DNA from: Cycas panzhihuaensis
Taxonomy: Eukaryota > Cycadophyta
Assembly (NCBI GenBank): GCA_023213395.1
Contig: CM041465.1
Span: forward strand, 171,871,741-171,935,740
Length of the DNA stretch: 64,000 nt
Reading direction: 5' to 3'
Below, piece by piece: positions 33,470-44,730 of this stretch (its first letter is position 1; each line of letters starts with the position of its first letter). The notes under the pieces were generated by a model, which was given only the letters and a program-made list of their open reading frames with translations, was not told where the DNA came from and did no database searches. A program made the position numbers and the translations under genes.

Positions 33470-34880
33470 ATTAATGTCTATATAAAACAATAACCATCTA
33501 ACAAAATGAATGGTAAACCAATTAATATAATCAGTAGTAAAACAAGAAGTATTTCATATATATGGTTTATCATCTTCTTTAATAATAAACAACATACTTT
33601 AAGAATAAGCCAAACTACTTGGCCAAATAAATATGTTGTAAGAAGAGTAGCTTATAAATATTTCATGGAAAAATTTATGTGCTACCTCCATTGACAATTT
33701 TGTATAGGTAACTCTTGTATTTTTTATTAGCAACCAATCTCTCTTAATCACCTCATCAAACCAACAAAATCATAGAAATATTAACACCATTAAGGAATCT
33801 AGAAGTTGTTCCATTACATTATTATTTTAAGCATCCTAATAATATAAGTTGGATATGGCAATATGCTGGACATTATCTACTATGAAAAGTAAAGAGATTT
33901 CCTTCCCTTCACTACACTCTAGAAAGGAATTTCTTGGGGATCATACTATAAAGCATAGTTCTATGGGAAATGGACTTCACAACAATAGGGGGGATTTACA
34001 AACTTAACATCCATATTACTTTTTAAATATCCATATATGTATCATTAGAAAATTGAGGTTGATATCATGTAAGATGAATATAAAATACATAAGAAAAATT
34101 AGTATAAAATACTATATTTAGATGATTATATTATGTATATGTGTATGTGTGTGTGTGTATGTATGTACACACACACACACACACATACATACATATATAT
34201 ATGTATGTATGTATGTATGTGTATGTGTATGTATGTATATACTTAATAAGGGACAAAATGAGAAATAATTAGAAGTACATAAAGATCTAAGAGCTTTAAT
34301 CATATATATTAAGAACACTCATATATTAAATACATTCACTCACTTATGAGAAACATTTATATGCACTTAGAAGAATTTATATACAATAATTTAGAGTGCA
34401 TAATAATACACCACAAAGTAATTAATACATCATTAAGGAGTTACAATGACCAACCACATAATCCATATATTAAACTTTATCCTTAACACTCAACCATAAT
34501 TTTTAATTAATTATGGTTTACAGAAAATGCTTTTCAACGTTTCTAAACAAGTGTGGGACTCCTTCAATTGTGCTTCTTCATCTTCTTCTTCAATTCCCAT
34601 ATTAACTCTTCCAATTTAAGTCTTTAAGCTTCAATATTATTTCTAGCTTTTAAGCTTGATTTATCAATGTTTATATAAGGAAACAACCATCTACTAGAGA
34701 ATATGGATAGCCAATCACTATGAACACTAGTTTTCAAGGTAGTTCTTCATATACATGGTTCATCAACATCTATAAATTTTCACAAGTTATTTATTTATAA
34801 TCCTTCCATGTATTCACACTTATTATAATATATTATAGAAGTAGGCCAAACTACCTAAATAGACAAATAAGCCAAATGTT
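33470..34880. repeat. Diverged direct repeat pair about 1.2 kb apart
   Basis: AACAATAACCATCTAACA...ATATGGTTTATCATCTTC...AGCCAAACTAC (33470-33650) resembles AACAACCATCTACTAGAG...ACATGGTTCATCAACATC...GGCCAAACTACC (34664-34880). Similarity is clear but low. Confidence 0.5.
34131..34243. repeat. Compound microsatellite with inverted halves
   Basis: TGTGTATGTGTGTGTGTGTA, GTATGTACACACACACAC, ATACATACATATATATATG, then ATGTATGT repeats. TG and CA halves face each other around 34165, so the segment can fold on itself. Confidence 0.9.
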
Positions 34881-35031
34881 GTAAACCCATAATATTAAAA
34901 TTATTAACATGTAAGAAATAAGATTAAAATGGATATTTATAAGGTTTTTAACAAAATCATAATCATTGGTTTGTATATGATTTTCCTTTAATTATTTATT
35001 TTTCATCTAATATGTCTCTACCTTGGCACAA

Positions 35032-35043
35032 TAGTATTAGAGC
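35032..35043 (+). promoter_or_regulatory. Probable primer-binding site of a chromovirus-like element
   Basis: TAGTATTAGAGC differs from the initiator-Met site TGGTATCAGAGC by one G-to-A and one C-to-T change, and follows a CA dinucleotide, the expected LTR end. Confidence 0.5.
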
Positions 35044-36106
35044 TACTTCAAATACATAGCATAAGAAGAATTTGACCATTGATATGCGATGGCTTGGAGC
35101 ACAAACTTAATACATTAAGTTTAATGGAGGTAATTAAGAATATGCCAAGCTTCCTATGATAATGTCAACACCTCTGTTTTAGAGTATATCACCATTAGCA
35201 TTGGTAATTGATCTCATAATAGACTTATGAATATAAGAATATTGAGGTAAGAGAAACATTGAATTTAGTGAATTAAGGTACAGGACACCTAGTATGTGTA
35301 TTAGGTAGATTTGGCATGAGCAAGCTCATGACCATCCAAACTAAAATAATACCACCTACACTAGATATTAACCATATCATATAAGATCAAAAGTTAATCA
35401 ATGGTAAGTTTTTGTAGTATTATAATAGATTTTAAAAAAAAGCATTCTAATATAAGCGGTTTAAAAAAAAATCATTTTGGATATTCCATAGGGAAAAGCA
35501 TATTTCTTATTTGAATTTTTTGAGGACAAAATATGTTTATATATCTTTATAAAAATAATCGATCCCAAAGCTAAAATGGACTAAGAATCATCTAGATGAG
35601 GGAAAGAGACAACATTAGATTAGTTTTTACAAATGTAATATTCAAGAAGGATAAATAAATCATTTCTTTCCATTTAGGAAGGAGAAAACATTAGCAAACT
35701 GTAAGCAAAACATCAGTAGTTAGGAATGTTAGAGCTTTAATCAAGGATTTGTAAGCATATAATGATTGATTATATCAAAAGGAGGATGGAACATGTCAAA
35801 AAAGGGGAAACCAACTCAAAATGAGGGAAGAATTAAATAACATATGGGATACCCTCATCCAAATAAATGATAACATCAACATAATAGAAGAAAAGGATAG
35901 CCCAAAATACACAAATATAAACACATTGAGATTCTCAAGTGATGATAGTCACAAATATTCTATCATCATATGAAATTACCCATATAATGTATAGATGGAG
36001 ATATAGACATAAGCATATGGCTAATGAAACTGTTTAACTTATTTATAACACTTGGCTTTAAGAAAACATCAAACCAAGTGGATTTGGCCATCTCTTAATT
36101 ATAAGG

Positions 36107-36164
<58 letters not shown>

Positions 36165-36869
36165 GCAATTAGTAGGAGGAAGGATCATCTTAAAATAGTA
36201 TTCTTCAATCAATTTAATGAATATTTCTTTAAATGCACCAAGGAAAACTGGGCAATCCATATAGCATACAATTAACTCATTACTTTTAGGGGATCATGTG
36301 CATGTTTAAACATATAAAGATGTTCAAAGTATTATAGATCAAGGTTAGAATTAAATCTAGTAATAGCATATAAGAGTAGAAGTATGAGAAGACATTTGTC
36401 TTTTTAAACTAGGGCACTTCAAAAGGCCATACACATGCTATAATAGACTAAAACAAGCCAACTAGTCATCTAAACCAACCAGATGGCACTCCAAAAGAAG
36501 TGATAAATATACATATAATTGAATAACATAATGTCTAAGCCCTTAGGGAGCCTAAATTTACTACCTTCAAAATTTAGCTCACATAAGAGGGAAGATGCGG
36601 AGAAATCCAAGAAAATAGTGCATGGACTTTATATTGACTATGGATAGAAATGGGGAAGGTGACACTTATTAGTCTATCCAAAAAAAAAGCAAGTATATAC
36701 TACAAAATTTAAAGATGAACAAGATGAAGAATAAGAGGAGGTATAAGAAAATCTTTTTAAAAATTAACAATGTAAATAAATTTAAATAACCAAACCTTAG
36801 ATGATGGGAATCCTAAAATCTCTATGATCACCATGTTTAGGATCTAATGACCTAACACCATTAAGGTTT
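35044..36869 (+). pseudogene. Decayed leader and gag region of the chromovirus-like element
   Basis: The interval between the primer site and the protease reads only in broken frames. Charged, Lys-rich pieces are visible (for example KSRSMRRHLSF near 36380, FSSHKREDAEKSKK near 36570), but no gag motif is certain. A TA microsatellite occupies 36108-36162. Confidence 0.4.
36108..36162. repeat. (TA)n microsatellite, 55 bp
   Basis: Uninterrupted TA dinucleotides. Confidence 0.97.
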
Positions 36870-37391
36870 ATGGATCTTTTAAAATAGAAGGTACTAGTCC
36901 CAATTGACTTGTGAAGCACTCAATACTTTATTAACATTATCATCACCAAAAGTTTAAGCTTCTATGTAGATAGGAAGAGGGCTTTCAACATTTTAACTCT
37001 AGGAGATAACTAGATTACATGTGATGGGGAAGTAAACCATTAACAACTTTAACTAGGTAAGGTGATGATCATTATAGACTTCTATACTTTTAACATTAGA
37101 GGTTTTGAAGTTATACTTGGGGTCAAGTGGCTAAAAACCTTTAGTATATATGGCCATAATCATAATAAGAACTTTATTCTCTTTTATATGAGTGAGCGAT
37201 TATATCAAATTTTAGGGATCAAAACACTAAAGATATCTATTGCATTGATTGAAAAGATGACAAAGTTATTAGGCAAGGGATATGTAGGATTTGTAGTCTA
37301 TATATTCATTATCCATATGGATGATCCCAAAATAAGTATTAAATTCCTAATAGTAAAAATAAATGAACAAATTACTAAATCTATACTCTAA
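36870..37391 (+). pseudogene. Protease and protease-RT linker of a chromovirus-like Ty3/gypsy element
   Basis: Reads STQYFINIIITKSLSFYVDR (cf. the S-T-H-N-F-I-S motif after the retropepsin active site), then IIIDFYTFNIRGFEVILGVK WLKTF, the conserved end of the plant chromovirus protease (DFYVL---GYDVVLG--WL). It differs clearly from the copy A/B/C family (LLLGRP). The segment 37062-37391 is open. Confidence 0.75.
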
Positions 37392-37397
37392 AGTATT

Positions 37398-37778
37398 TTG
37401 AGAGTATTGTCCATGTTATCCCTTCATAGAAATATAAAACTTATGATGAGGATTAAACTAGGTAATGGCTCCATGATTGTTAAACCATATAGGCATACTC
37501 ATAATCATAAGACTAAAACATCAAGATTGATAAAAGAGCTCTTAGATAATAAAGTAGTTATCCTAAGTAAGAGACCTTGCATAACATTAATAGTCTTGGT
37601 TCAAAAAAATGACAAGTGACTTAGGTTATATATCAATTACTAAGTGTTAAACAAAATAAACATAAAAACTATCATATTCTATAAATGAATGACGTAATTA
37701 ATGAATTACATGGAGCTATATTTTTTTTTAAATTAACTTTTATTCAAAAAATTATTAGACACCAATTAGACCATAGGA
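37398..37778 (+). pseudogene. Chromovirus-like reverse transcriptase N-terminus, cut off by copy C
   Basis: LSLHRNIKLMMRIKLGNGSM, IVKPYRHTHNHKTKTSRLIK and PCITLIVLVQKNDK match the RT entry region (PP-R--DH-I, P-N-RPYRY, S-PF-SPV-LVKKKDG). Then LRLYINY, VLNKINIKT and LMNYMELYFF match CVDYRALNK and LLDELHGA-FFSK. The reading stops abruptly at 37778, where the LTR of copy C begins. The remainder should lie beyond copy C, outside the window. Confidence 0.78.
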
Positions 37779-40395
37779 TGTATTTTCTACCACTCGAGAA
37801 CTTAATAGTTATTTGCTAATAGGTAAGTGAAGGTATATGATTCTTGCTTTCTAATTTAGTTTAAATTAATTTAGATTAGTTTTTTTACAAGAATATACTC
37901 TTGTTTGCCTATTGATTTATTGGATGGATATGTCTATACTTAGCTGATGATGATTTCAACCATGGTTGATGGTTTTATAGTTGTCCATCCAAGCTTAATG
38001 AGTTGAAAAAAGGCTTCTTAGTACCCCTACAAGACATGTATTATCCTTCTCTTCCTCTTATTTATAACACTGATAGATTTTTCTCTCTTCTTTAGACATT
38101 CTTTTATTAAAATCTCTCATTTTAAAATGTTTTGTTCATTCTTACTATCGTGGTTGTTATCATCTCATTTTTATTTTTGTTTCTGGATTTGTAAAAATTT
38201 TATTTTTAACATACAACAAAGTTTACCATAACACTGCTATATCAATAAGAACTTCATGGTACTAATTCTTTCACTTCTAAATTTTTTTGGCCTCCTATTA
38301 GTCATGCATTTATTGTACCTAATGACATATCAACTTGCATTTTTTATCAAAAGCATAAGTTAATTAATGCTTGTGGCATTAATTCTCCCAAAAAGCATGG
38401 AAAATTTGTCCATAGTTTTATCCCATGTTATTCCTCTAATCTATAGGGCAAAAACCATCGGCCCTAACTCCTCTATTTTTCTATTTATGCCTCCTATTTT
38501 TCATTGGAAATGGAAAGTCAATTTCTAAGGGGATATATTGCTATTATGTTATTGAAATTTATGTAAAAAACCCATAGCTTTCAAATTTGATTAGTTGAAT
38601 TCCACTCTTAGGTTAAGGCTTGAACAATAGACATTATTAGAGTACTCTTTATATGGAGCATAATATCACATCCCCCCTTTACTCATAATAGGGATAACAC
38701 TCCCCACATTGCTAAGATTTTCTTCCTTCTTCTAAGACTTTATTTGCTTACTTTATAAAATTAAATTACCTTATTATATACTTGTTATTTAGTCTAATTT
38801 TAGTTCCTTTGTCTTTGCACTCTTTACTTTCTTTGTTGTTGGTTTCTTATAGAGGAAAAAAGGGGCTTAGTATTGCTTGTTGGGATTAAAAAAAGATGGC
38901 AAATTTGCTATTTCTAAGCCCCCTCTTCATACTATTTCCTTACTTATTTTAAGTTGATATTTTAGCTTTAGTTTGTAAGATTTTCCATCCTTTTATCATA
39001 GACTTTATTAGATACTAATTAGTATAAGTGGAAGAGCTTCCCTAAATATTTGGGTGCAAGTTAGAGTATTCTTAGATTAGATAAAGGAACCCCCTCCTTC
39101 ACTTTCCTTCATTCTCTTCAAACAGACAAAGTGCCTATTAGATCATTGTTATGCTACCAGAATTACCCAGATAGCTACAAAGGTTAGTATCTTAAAGTAG
39201 CTTTAAAATTAATTTTTAACATAGTTTATTTCAAACATAAACCTTTTTTCAACATAGGTCAATCTCATAAATAGAAATATTGTCAAAATTTCACTAGAAA
39301 TCATTTATATATACATATTTGCCTAATCTTATTTTGAATATATTAGTAATTTAGAAATTTGTAAATAAAATTTACTTTAAAAAGGGTGTAAGATTAAATA
39401 TTTAGAATATTATTCTTGGTATTCCTCAAATCCTTCCTTTTATAGATTCAATTTTGAAAACTAAAAGGCCTTAAAAATATTATTTTGTTTCCTAATTTTG
39501 TTTAAAAAAAAGGGTTAGGAAAAAAGCTTCTACTTCTTGTATACTTATTATTGCCTATTCTTCCCTCACCTCACATATATATTTTCATTTTAAAAATAGA
39601 AGGGTTTATTAAAAGAAACAAAACAAAAGGTTTAAAAAGAATATTTCTCTTTTGCATATTATATTTGCACTTACATTTGGATATGTATCCTTTTAAAGGG
39701 CTAATTGGGAAGAGGTTTATACCTATTGTGAGTCCTCAAATTTGCAGGGCTACACTTTTATTTTGTAGGTTAGATTATTTATTACTTGTATACAATCAAA
39801 ATTATATAACTAGTTGGATTTAAATTTTTTGTTATATTTATCTCTTAGTCTCTTATAGGTTTTAGGGTCTTCTTTTTATTTAAAAGAGGGGATAGTTCTC
39901 TTTCTATTTAGGTTTCATTATTGGATAAGAGGGATTATCTTATGCCTTTAAGCATTGAGTCTCTAATCCATGTTTTGAATAGGCCATTAAAGAGTGTCTA
40001 TCTCTACCATGTGTCTATACATGGGATGTTTATAATTAAGTGAGTTTTATTCATCCTGTTAAGACTGGTGACCTCTTCTATTTCACTATCTTTGATTTTG
40101 AGGTTCATTAGAATGAGATGTAGGTATTTCCAGGCTACCTCATACTTGTATGAGTACTATCATTGGTAGAAGAGTCTCCAGTAACTTATTCATGAGTAAA
40201 TTTATCCTATAGTCTTGATTCCTTTAAACTTCTCATTTTGGATAGTCCTTTTCTTATTTCTTTTAGATTGAGTCTATTAAGTTAGGTTTATTTTAGAGCT
40301 GGGGTTAGAATAGGATAATTTATTTAGGTAGCTATAGTTACATAAAATAGGCACATAAGTGCATAGGATTTTTCTTTTAGAACTCATACTCGATT
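37779..40395 (+). repeat. 5' LTR of copy C, first part
   Basis: Begins TGTATTTTCTACCACTCGAG and continues AGGTAAGTGAAGGTATATG, matching the LTR start of copy A (TGTTTCCCGTCTACTGGGAA...CAGGTAAGCTCAGGTATG) and the 3' LTR at 63505. It is interrupted by the copia insertion at 40396. The joined LTR would be about 3.04 kb. Confidence 0.8.
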
Positions 40396-40778
40396 TGAAC
40401 AGAAAATATAACTATAGAAGTAATGTATTAATAAATCTCTAAACCATGCAAAGAATAAATAACATAAATAAACTAAATAAATAATAAAGAACACAAAGAT
40501 ATTATGGTTTAAGCATAGACTTTTTATTAATCTAAGCAATAGCTAAAGAATTATAGAGATAAAAACCTCAACTCTCCTCATTAACTTATCAAAGACTCAT
40601 CTAACCTTTTTACATATACTATTACATAAGAATATAAAAATATAATTTTACAAGATACCACCTTTCTATTTTATAATACAATGGGCATAAACCATGGGCT
40701 AAAAAAATACCTCCAAAGGGCCTTAGGTGTAACACCTATACCCATGTAACTCTTGTAAAGTGTTCAATATATCTAATA
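40396..40778 (-). repeat. Copia 3' LTR (383 bp)
   Basis: Plus strand TGAACAGAAAATATAAC to ATATCTAATA. Matches 43766-44278 apart from the extra G-rich segment there. Followed by ATCTCCTATT, the complement of a purine tract. Confidence 0.9.
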
Positions 40779-41079
40779 ATCTCCTATTTGTTGAATACTT
40801 ATAAGAAACCTATACACACAACTACTGAATACCAAAATCACAAACACCCATTGCCCTTCTATACCATCTAAAATTTTCTGTGCTAATAATCTTAGTTAAT
40901 GAGTCTATAGTATTCTCAAGTATAGTAATCTTCTATAAGTCCACTTTATGATCTTGAACTATTGCTCTTATAAAATAGAACTATACATTAATATACTTTA
41001 GCCGAGCATGAAATGTGGGGTTCTTCACTATGTAGATTATACTTTAATTATCATAATCTATCCTTATAGCATTTAACTT

Positions 41080-41476
41080 GAAGTCAAAATCTATATAAAA
41101 TTTCTATAACCAAACCACTTCCTTGCATGCATAGGTAGTTGTCATATACTTTGCTTATGTGCTAGAAAGTGTCACAACTTGTTGTCTTTTATATATCTGA
41201 CTAACTACACAACCACAAATGATAAAAGCATACTTTCTTATAGATCTTCTACTATTAAGATCTCTAACCCAATCAACATTAAAATATCCTCTTAACTTCA
41301 CTATTCTACTCTCCATGGGATCTCCTTGGTAGTAAATTCCATAGTTTTATGTATCCTATAAATACCTAAAAATCCTTTTCATAGCCACCTAATGCTCCTT
41401 ACTTGGATTTGACATGTATCTACTAACTAATCCCATATTTTGATGTAGAATCTTCATCTCTTACCTCAAATCATAC
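41080..41476 (-). pseudogene. Copia RNase H region
   Basis: Minus reading: MKILHQNMGLVSRYMSNPSK, EHWVAMKRIFRYLQDT, DWVRDLNSRRSIRKYAFII and RQQVVTLSST-stop-AKYMTTTYACKEVVW. These match the copia RT-end/RNase H pattern (VVSRYMSNPGKEHW, D-DWAGD---RRST-GYVF, Q--VALSS-EAEYMA). It joins directly to the integrase C-terminus, showing that the RT core was deleted. Confidence 0.88.
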
Positions 41477-41539
41477 CTACTTAGTGTCTTTCTCCTTTGG
41501 TTCTTCATTCCTACTGTAGAGATTTGAACTTCTCTCTAA

Positions 41540-42400
41540 AGATAACATCATGGCCATATATAACATTTTATATTTTAAGGTTTTAAAACTTGTACCCTTT
41601 AACACCATTACCATAGCCAATGAAAATAATCTTTTATGCTTTAAAATCAAGCTTAGTTCTCTACAAACTATGAACATATACAAAAGCTTTACAACTAAAA
41701 ACTCTAAGATGACTAAGAGATCGTTTCTTACTATAGCATACTTTTTCAAGTGTTTTATATACTAAGGTAGTCATTGGTGATCTATTTATTAGGTAGCTTA
41801 CAATCATCACAACCTCAACCCAAAATTTCTTCTCTAAACTAGTAGCAATAAGCATGCTCCTTGATCTCTCTAGCAAGACCCTATTTACCCTTTTAGTAAT
41901 TCTATTTCATTGTAGCATATAGAGAAATATCTTTTAGCTTGCTATCACATATTGATTACATAATTGTTCAAACTCCTTTGAGTAAAACTCACCTCTATTA
42001 TATGTCTTCAACACCTTGATTCACTTGTTACTCTAATTCTCAACTAAGGTCTTAAATTCTTTGAATTTACTAAAGACTTTAAATTTTTACTTGAGAAAGT
42101 ACAGCCATATCTTTCTCAAGAAATTATCTATGAATAAGATAACATATTTAGACCTACCCAATGAAGGTACATCAACATATCCAAAAACATTACTATGCAC
42201 CAATTGTGGAATACCCTTGGCTTTCTTTGAGCTTAAAAAAAAATTGACTCGATTCTATTTTCCATACACATAATACTCATAGAAATCAAAATCAAATAAG
42301 CCAATAATTTTAGAGATGTCTTTTGCCATACCTTTGGAGAATAAATCACAGAGGTCCTTTTCTCTAATGTGGTCTAATCTCTAATGCCACAATATAGTTT
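41540..42400 (-). pseudogene. Copia integrase
   Basis: Includes QLVHSNVFGYVDVPSLGRSK (core start), YVILFIDNFLRKIWLYFLK, KVLKTYNRGEFYSKEFEQLC (second Asp replaced by Asn), then LLERSRSMLIATSLEKKFWV, EVVMIVSYLINRSPMTTLVY and SLSHLRVFSCKAFVYV. Order and motifs are standard copia. Several frame breaks. Confidence 0.88.
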
Positions 42401-42949
42401 TATTAGCAAGTGATACTTGAGTCCTGCTCGCATTATTGCTACTTTCTATAATAGCCATATTGTAATTATTAGCATGCACTATACTTATATCAAGCTTGTA
42501 TATCATTCCAAATCAAACCCCTCTTGCTAATACCATTTCTCCTCAAACCATTCTACAACTATCTTTATCGAAAATCACTTCTATTCCTACACCATCTAAT
42601 TGACTAATAGATAATAGACTCATAGCCAAACTAGGAATATGACTCACATTGGGAATAGTTTTAATCTTTTCATCCCCAAACTAAACTTTCATCCTTCTAC
42701 AACTCATAATTTTATATGGGTGATGATCCCCAAGAAATAATTTACCTCTATTAAATCTTTTATATTTATAAAACCACTCCCTATGAGAAGTAACATGAAG
42801 TGAGGTATCATAATTGATTAACTGAGACTCAACATTCGATAACTTATCTGAGGTTGCTAAATAAATATTACTATTAGTTTCATCAAAGGTTTTTGCTAGT
42901 ATGGAAGAAGTATCTTTAGGTGACTTTCCCTTATCAACCTTAACTTGAC
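42401..42949 (-). pseudogene. Copia protease and GAG-pre-integrase domain
   Basis: Minus reading: HREWFYKYKRFNRGKLFLGD, IKTIPNVSHIPSLAMSLLSI SQL (protease-downstream motif), then the GAG-pre-integrase pattern just downstream: RLDHIREKDLCDLFSKGMAK and FDFYEYYVYGK (about 42270-42390). Decayed but continuous with gag and integrase. Confidence 0.8.
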
Positions 42950-43679
42950 ATTAACTCTTCATATGGTTAGGCTTCCTATATCTCTAGCATATTAAGGGGT
43001 CTCTACCTAAAGATTTAGATTTCTCTCTAGATTTTAGTCATCTATTCTTAGGCCTTTGTTTCTCATAATTCAATATTCAACCTCTCATTATTAATGCTTC
43101 TTTTAAATAATCCTCAGAAGATTTTTACCTTGTCTCTTTTAATAGTAGGGTGATAATAACATCATCAAATTTTAGGGAGGTAGTAGTTGTACTACTAATT
43201 ATCATCATAAGATTATCCCAAGAATTAAGAAATAAGTATAATAGGGTAACACACTTATCTTTTGTAGGCATTATTATCCTAATTAAAATAATCTAGCTCA
43301 CCACAATGTTAAATATAGTGAGATGTTCTGCAATTGTATCTCTATCACTCATCTTGAATAAATACAATTTATTTTTGAAGAAGTAACTTATTAACTATGG
43401 ACTTAATATGATATAGAGACCTTAACATTTTCCACAAATCTTTGGTTGTGGACTCTATGGTAACATTTAGTAATATCATATTTGAAAGGTATAATCTTAT
43501 CAAACTGGTTACTCTTTTATCAATCTTCTTTTAGTCTTAACGAGCCATATTTATAGCCTTTATTTTATTATAGTGATCTACTAGTCCTTCTTGATAAGGA
43601 TATCTTCTATCTTTAATTTTCACAACTCAAAGTTCTAGCTATTAAACTTTTCAATCTCTATCTTCATAGTGCTTTCCAT
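42950..43679 (-). pseudogene. Copia gag with zinc knuckle
   Basis: Starts MESTMKIEIEKFNS at 43679 (cf. typical copia F-VEKFNG-N) and continues LKIEDILIKKD. Ends with KSREKSKSLGRDPLICWRYR KPNHMKS-stop-C near 42960, a CCHC zinc knuckle missing its second Cys (ICWRYRKPNHMKSxC). Confidence 0.82.
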
Positions 43680-43751
43680 ATTCTTCACACTCAAGTTTAC
43701 TAGAGAAGGCTCCCACACACCAAATAGATTCCCATAGGACCAAAACCCTTA

Positions 43752-43763
43752 ACTCTAATACTA
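43752..43763 (-). promoter_or_regulatory. Copia primer-binding site
   Basis: Plus strand ACTCTAATACTA precedes the LTR by two bases; complement of a decayed TGGTATCAGAGC. Confidence 0.7.
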
Positions 43764-43765
43764 AA

Positions 43766-44278
43766 TGAAGAGAAAATATAATTACAAAAATAATATATTA
43801 ACAAAACTCTAAACCATGCAAATAACAAATAATATAAATACGAAGCACACAATAAAGAATACCAAGAAATTCTAGTCTAATCATAGACCTTTTATTAATC
43901 TAAGTAACAACTAAATAATTACAAAGATAAAAACCTTAACTCTTCTCATTGACTTATCAAAGACTCATATAACCTTTTCACATATGATATTACATAAGAA
44001 TATATAAACATATTTTTATACAATACCACCTTGTGGTTTTACAATATAAAAGGCATAAACCATGGGCTAAAAAATACCCTATAAAACACCCTTTTCTTGG
44101 GGGGAAGGTGGGGGAGGGGGGGGACAACTCCTGCTCCCAAACCCTAACTTGGGAGGTTAGTAACCCCCCAAACCCCCTTAACCAAGGGCCCTAAAATAGG
44201 TCCCTAGACCCCACAAAGGGGCTTGGGTAAAGTGCTTATACTCATATAACACTTACAAAGTGTTTAACATATCTAGCA
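43766..44278 (-). repeat. Copia 5' LTR (513 bp) with an extra G/C-rich block
   Basis: Plus strand TGAAGAGAAAATATAATT to ATATCTAGCA. About 130 bp (44095-44222), absent from the other LTR, contain long G and C runs. Confidence 0.9.
44099..44123 (+). repeat. G-run block with G-quadruplex potential
   Basis: Runs of six, five and eight G separated by AAGGT and A; the last run can be split to give four G-tracts. Complementary C-runs occur at 44166-44182. Confidence 0.65.
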
Positions 44279-44283
44279 CAATT

Positions 44284-44708
44284 AATCCCATTATAATATG
44301 AGAGTTGTCATTGTATTGTTTAGTCCTTTTAATGATATTGGGTATATTATTTGGTTAATATTATCTCAAGACTTATAGTTGATTTTTAGTTTATCTTCTT
44401 GTCTAATACACAAGCCATCTCATTTGCTTGTTTATATTGCATATTTTAGATATTAGTTGGTTTTACTTATTATTTTAGTCTCTCTTTATTTTTCTCTTTT
44501 TCTGCTACATAGCACACACCTACATGTTACCCTTAGATCACTATATCAAACACATTAGAGATCATCCTTTCACTTACATACAAGATATATATAAATGCCT
44601 TAAAGGGAGTGTATGCTCATACCCCTCCCTACTTGGATTCTTATTCACCCTTTGGGTCCATTCTAAGGTTGTGTTTACATGTCCTCTTCTCCTGCCTACT
44701 CGTATTCA
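44284..44708 (+). repeat. 5' LTR of copy C, last part
   Basis: Resumes after the copia element and ends TACTCGTATTCA, matching the GATGCGTATCCA end of the copy B LTR, and is followed by the primer site. Confidence 0.7.
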
Positions 44709-44709
44709 T

Positions 44710-44730
44710 TAGTAACCATACTAGGGACTC
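44710..44730 (+). promoter_or_regulatory. Primer-binding site of copy C
   Basis: TAGTAACCATACTAGGGAC aligns with TGGTGATCATACTGGGGAC of copy B at the same distance from the LTR. All but one of the differences are transitions. Confidence 0.7.

Larger units (their letters stand above)
33034..35026. other. AT-rich non-coding DNA, possibly the LTR region of the chromovirus-like element
   Basis: No coding signal. It contains diverged direct repeats (about 33470-33650 and 34664-34880) and a TG/CA/ATGT microsatellite. It ends GGCACA just before a PBS-like site at 35032, so at least the right part may be the 5' LTR of the element whose protease and RT follow. A left LTR edge could not be set. Confidence 0.4.
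40396..44278 (-). mobile_element. Ty1/copia element inserted in the 5' LTR of copy C
   Basis: LTRs at 40396-40778 and 43766-44278. Flanking duplication CGATT (40391-40395) versus CAATT (44279-44283), one change. Minus-strand order gag, zinc knuckle, protease, GAG-pre-integrase, integrase, RNase H is the copia order, but the RT core with its YVDD box is missing between about 41476 and 41540. Confidence 0.92.
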
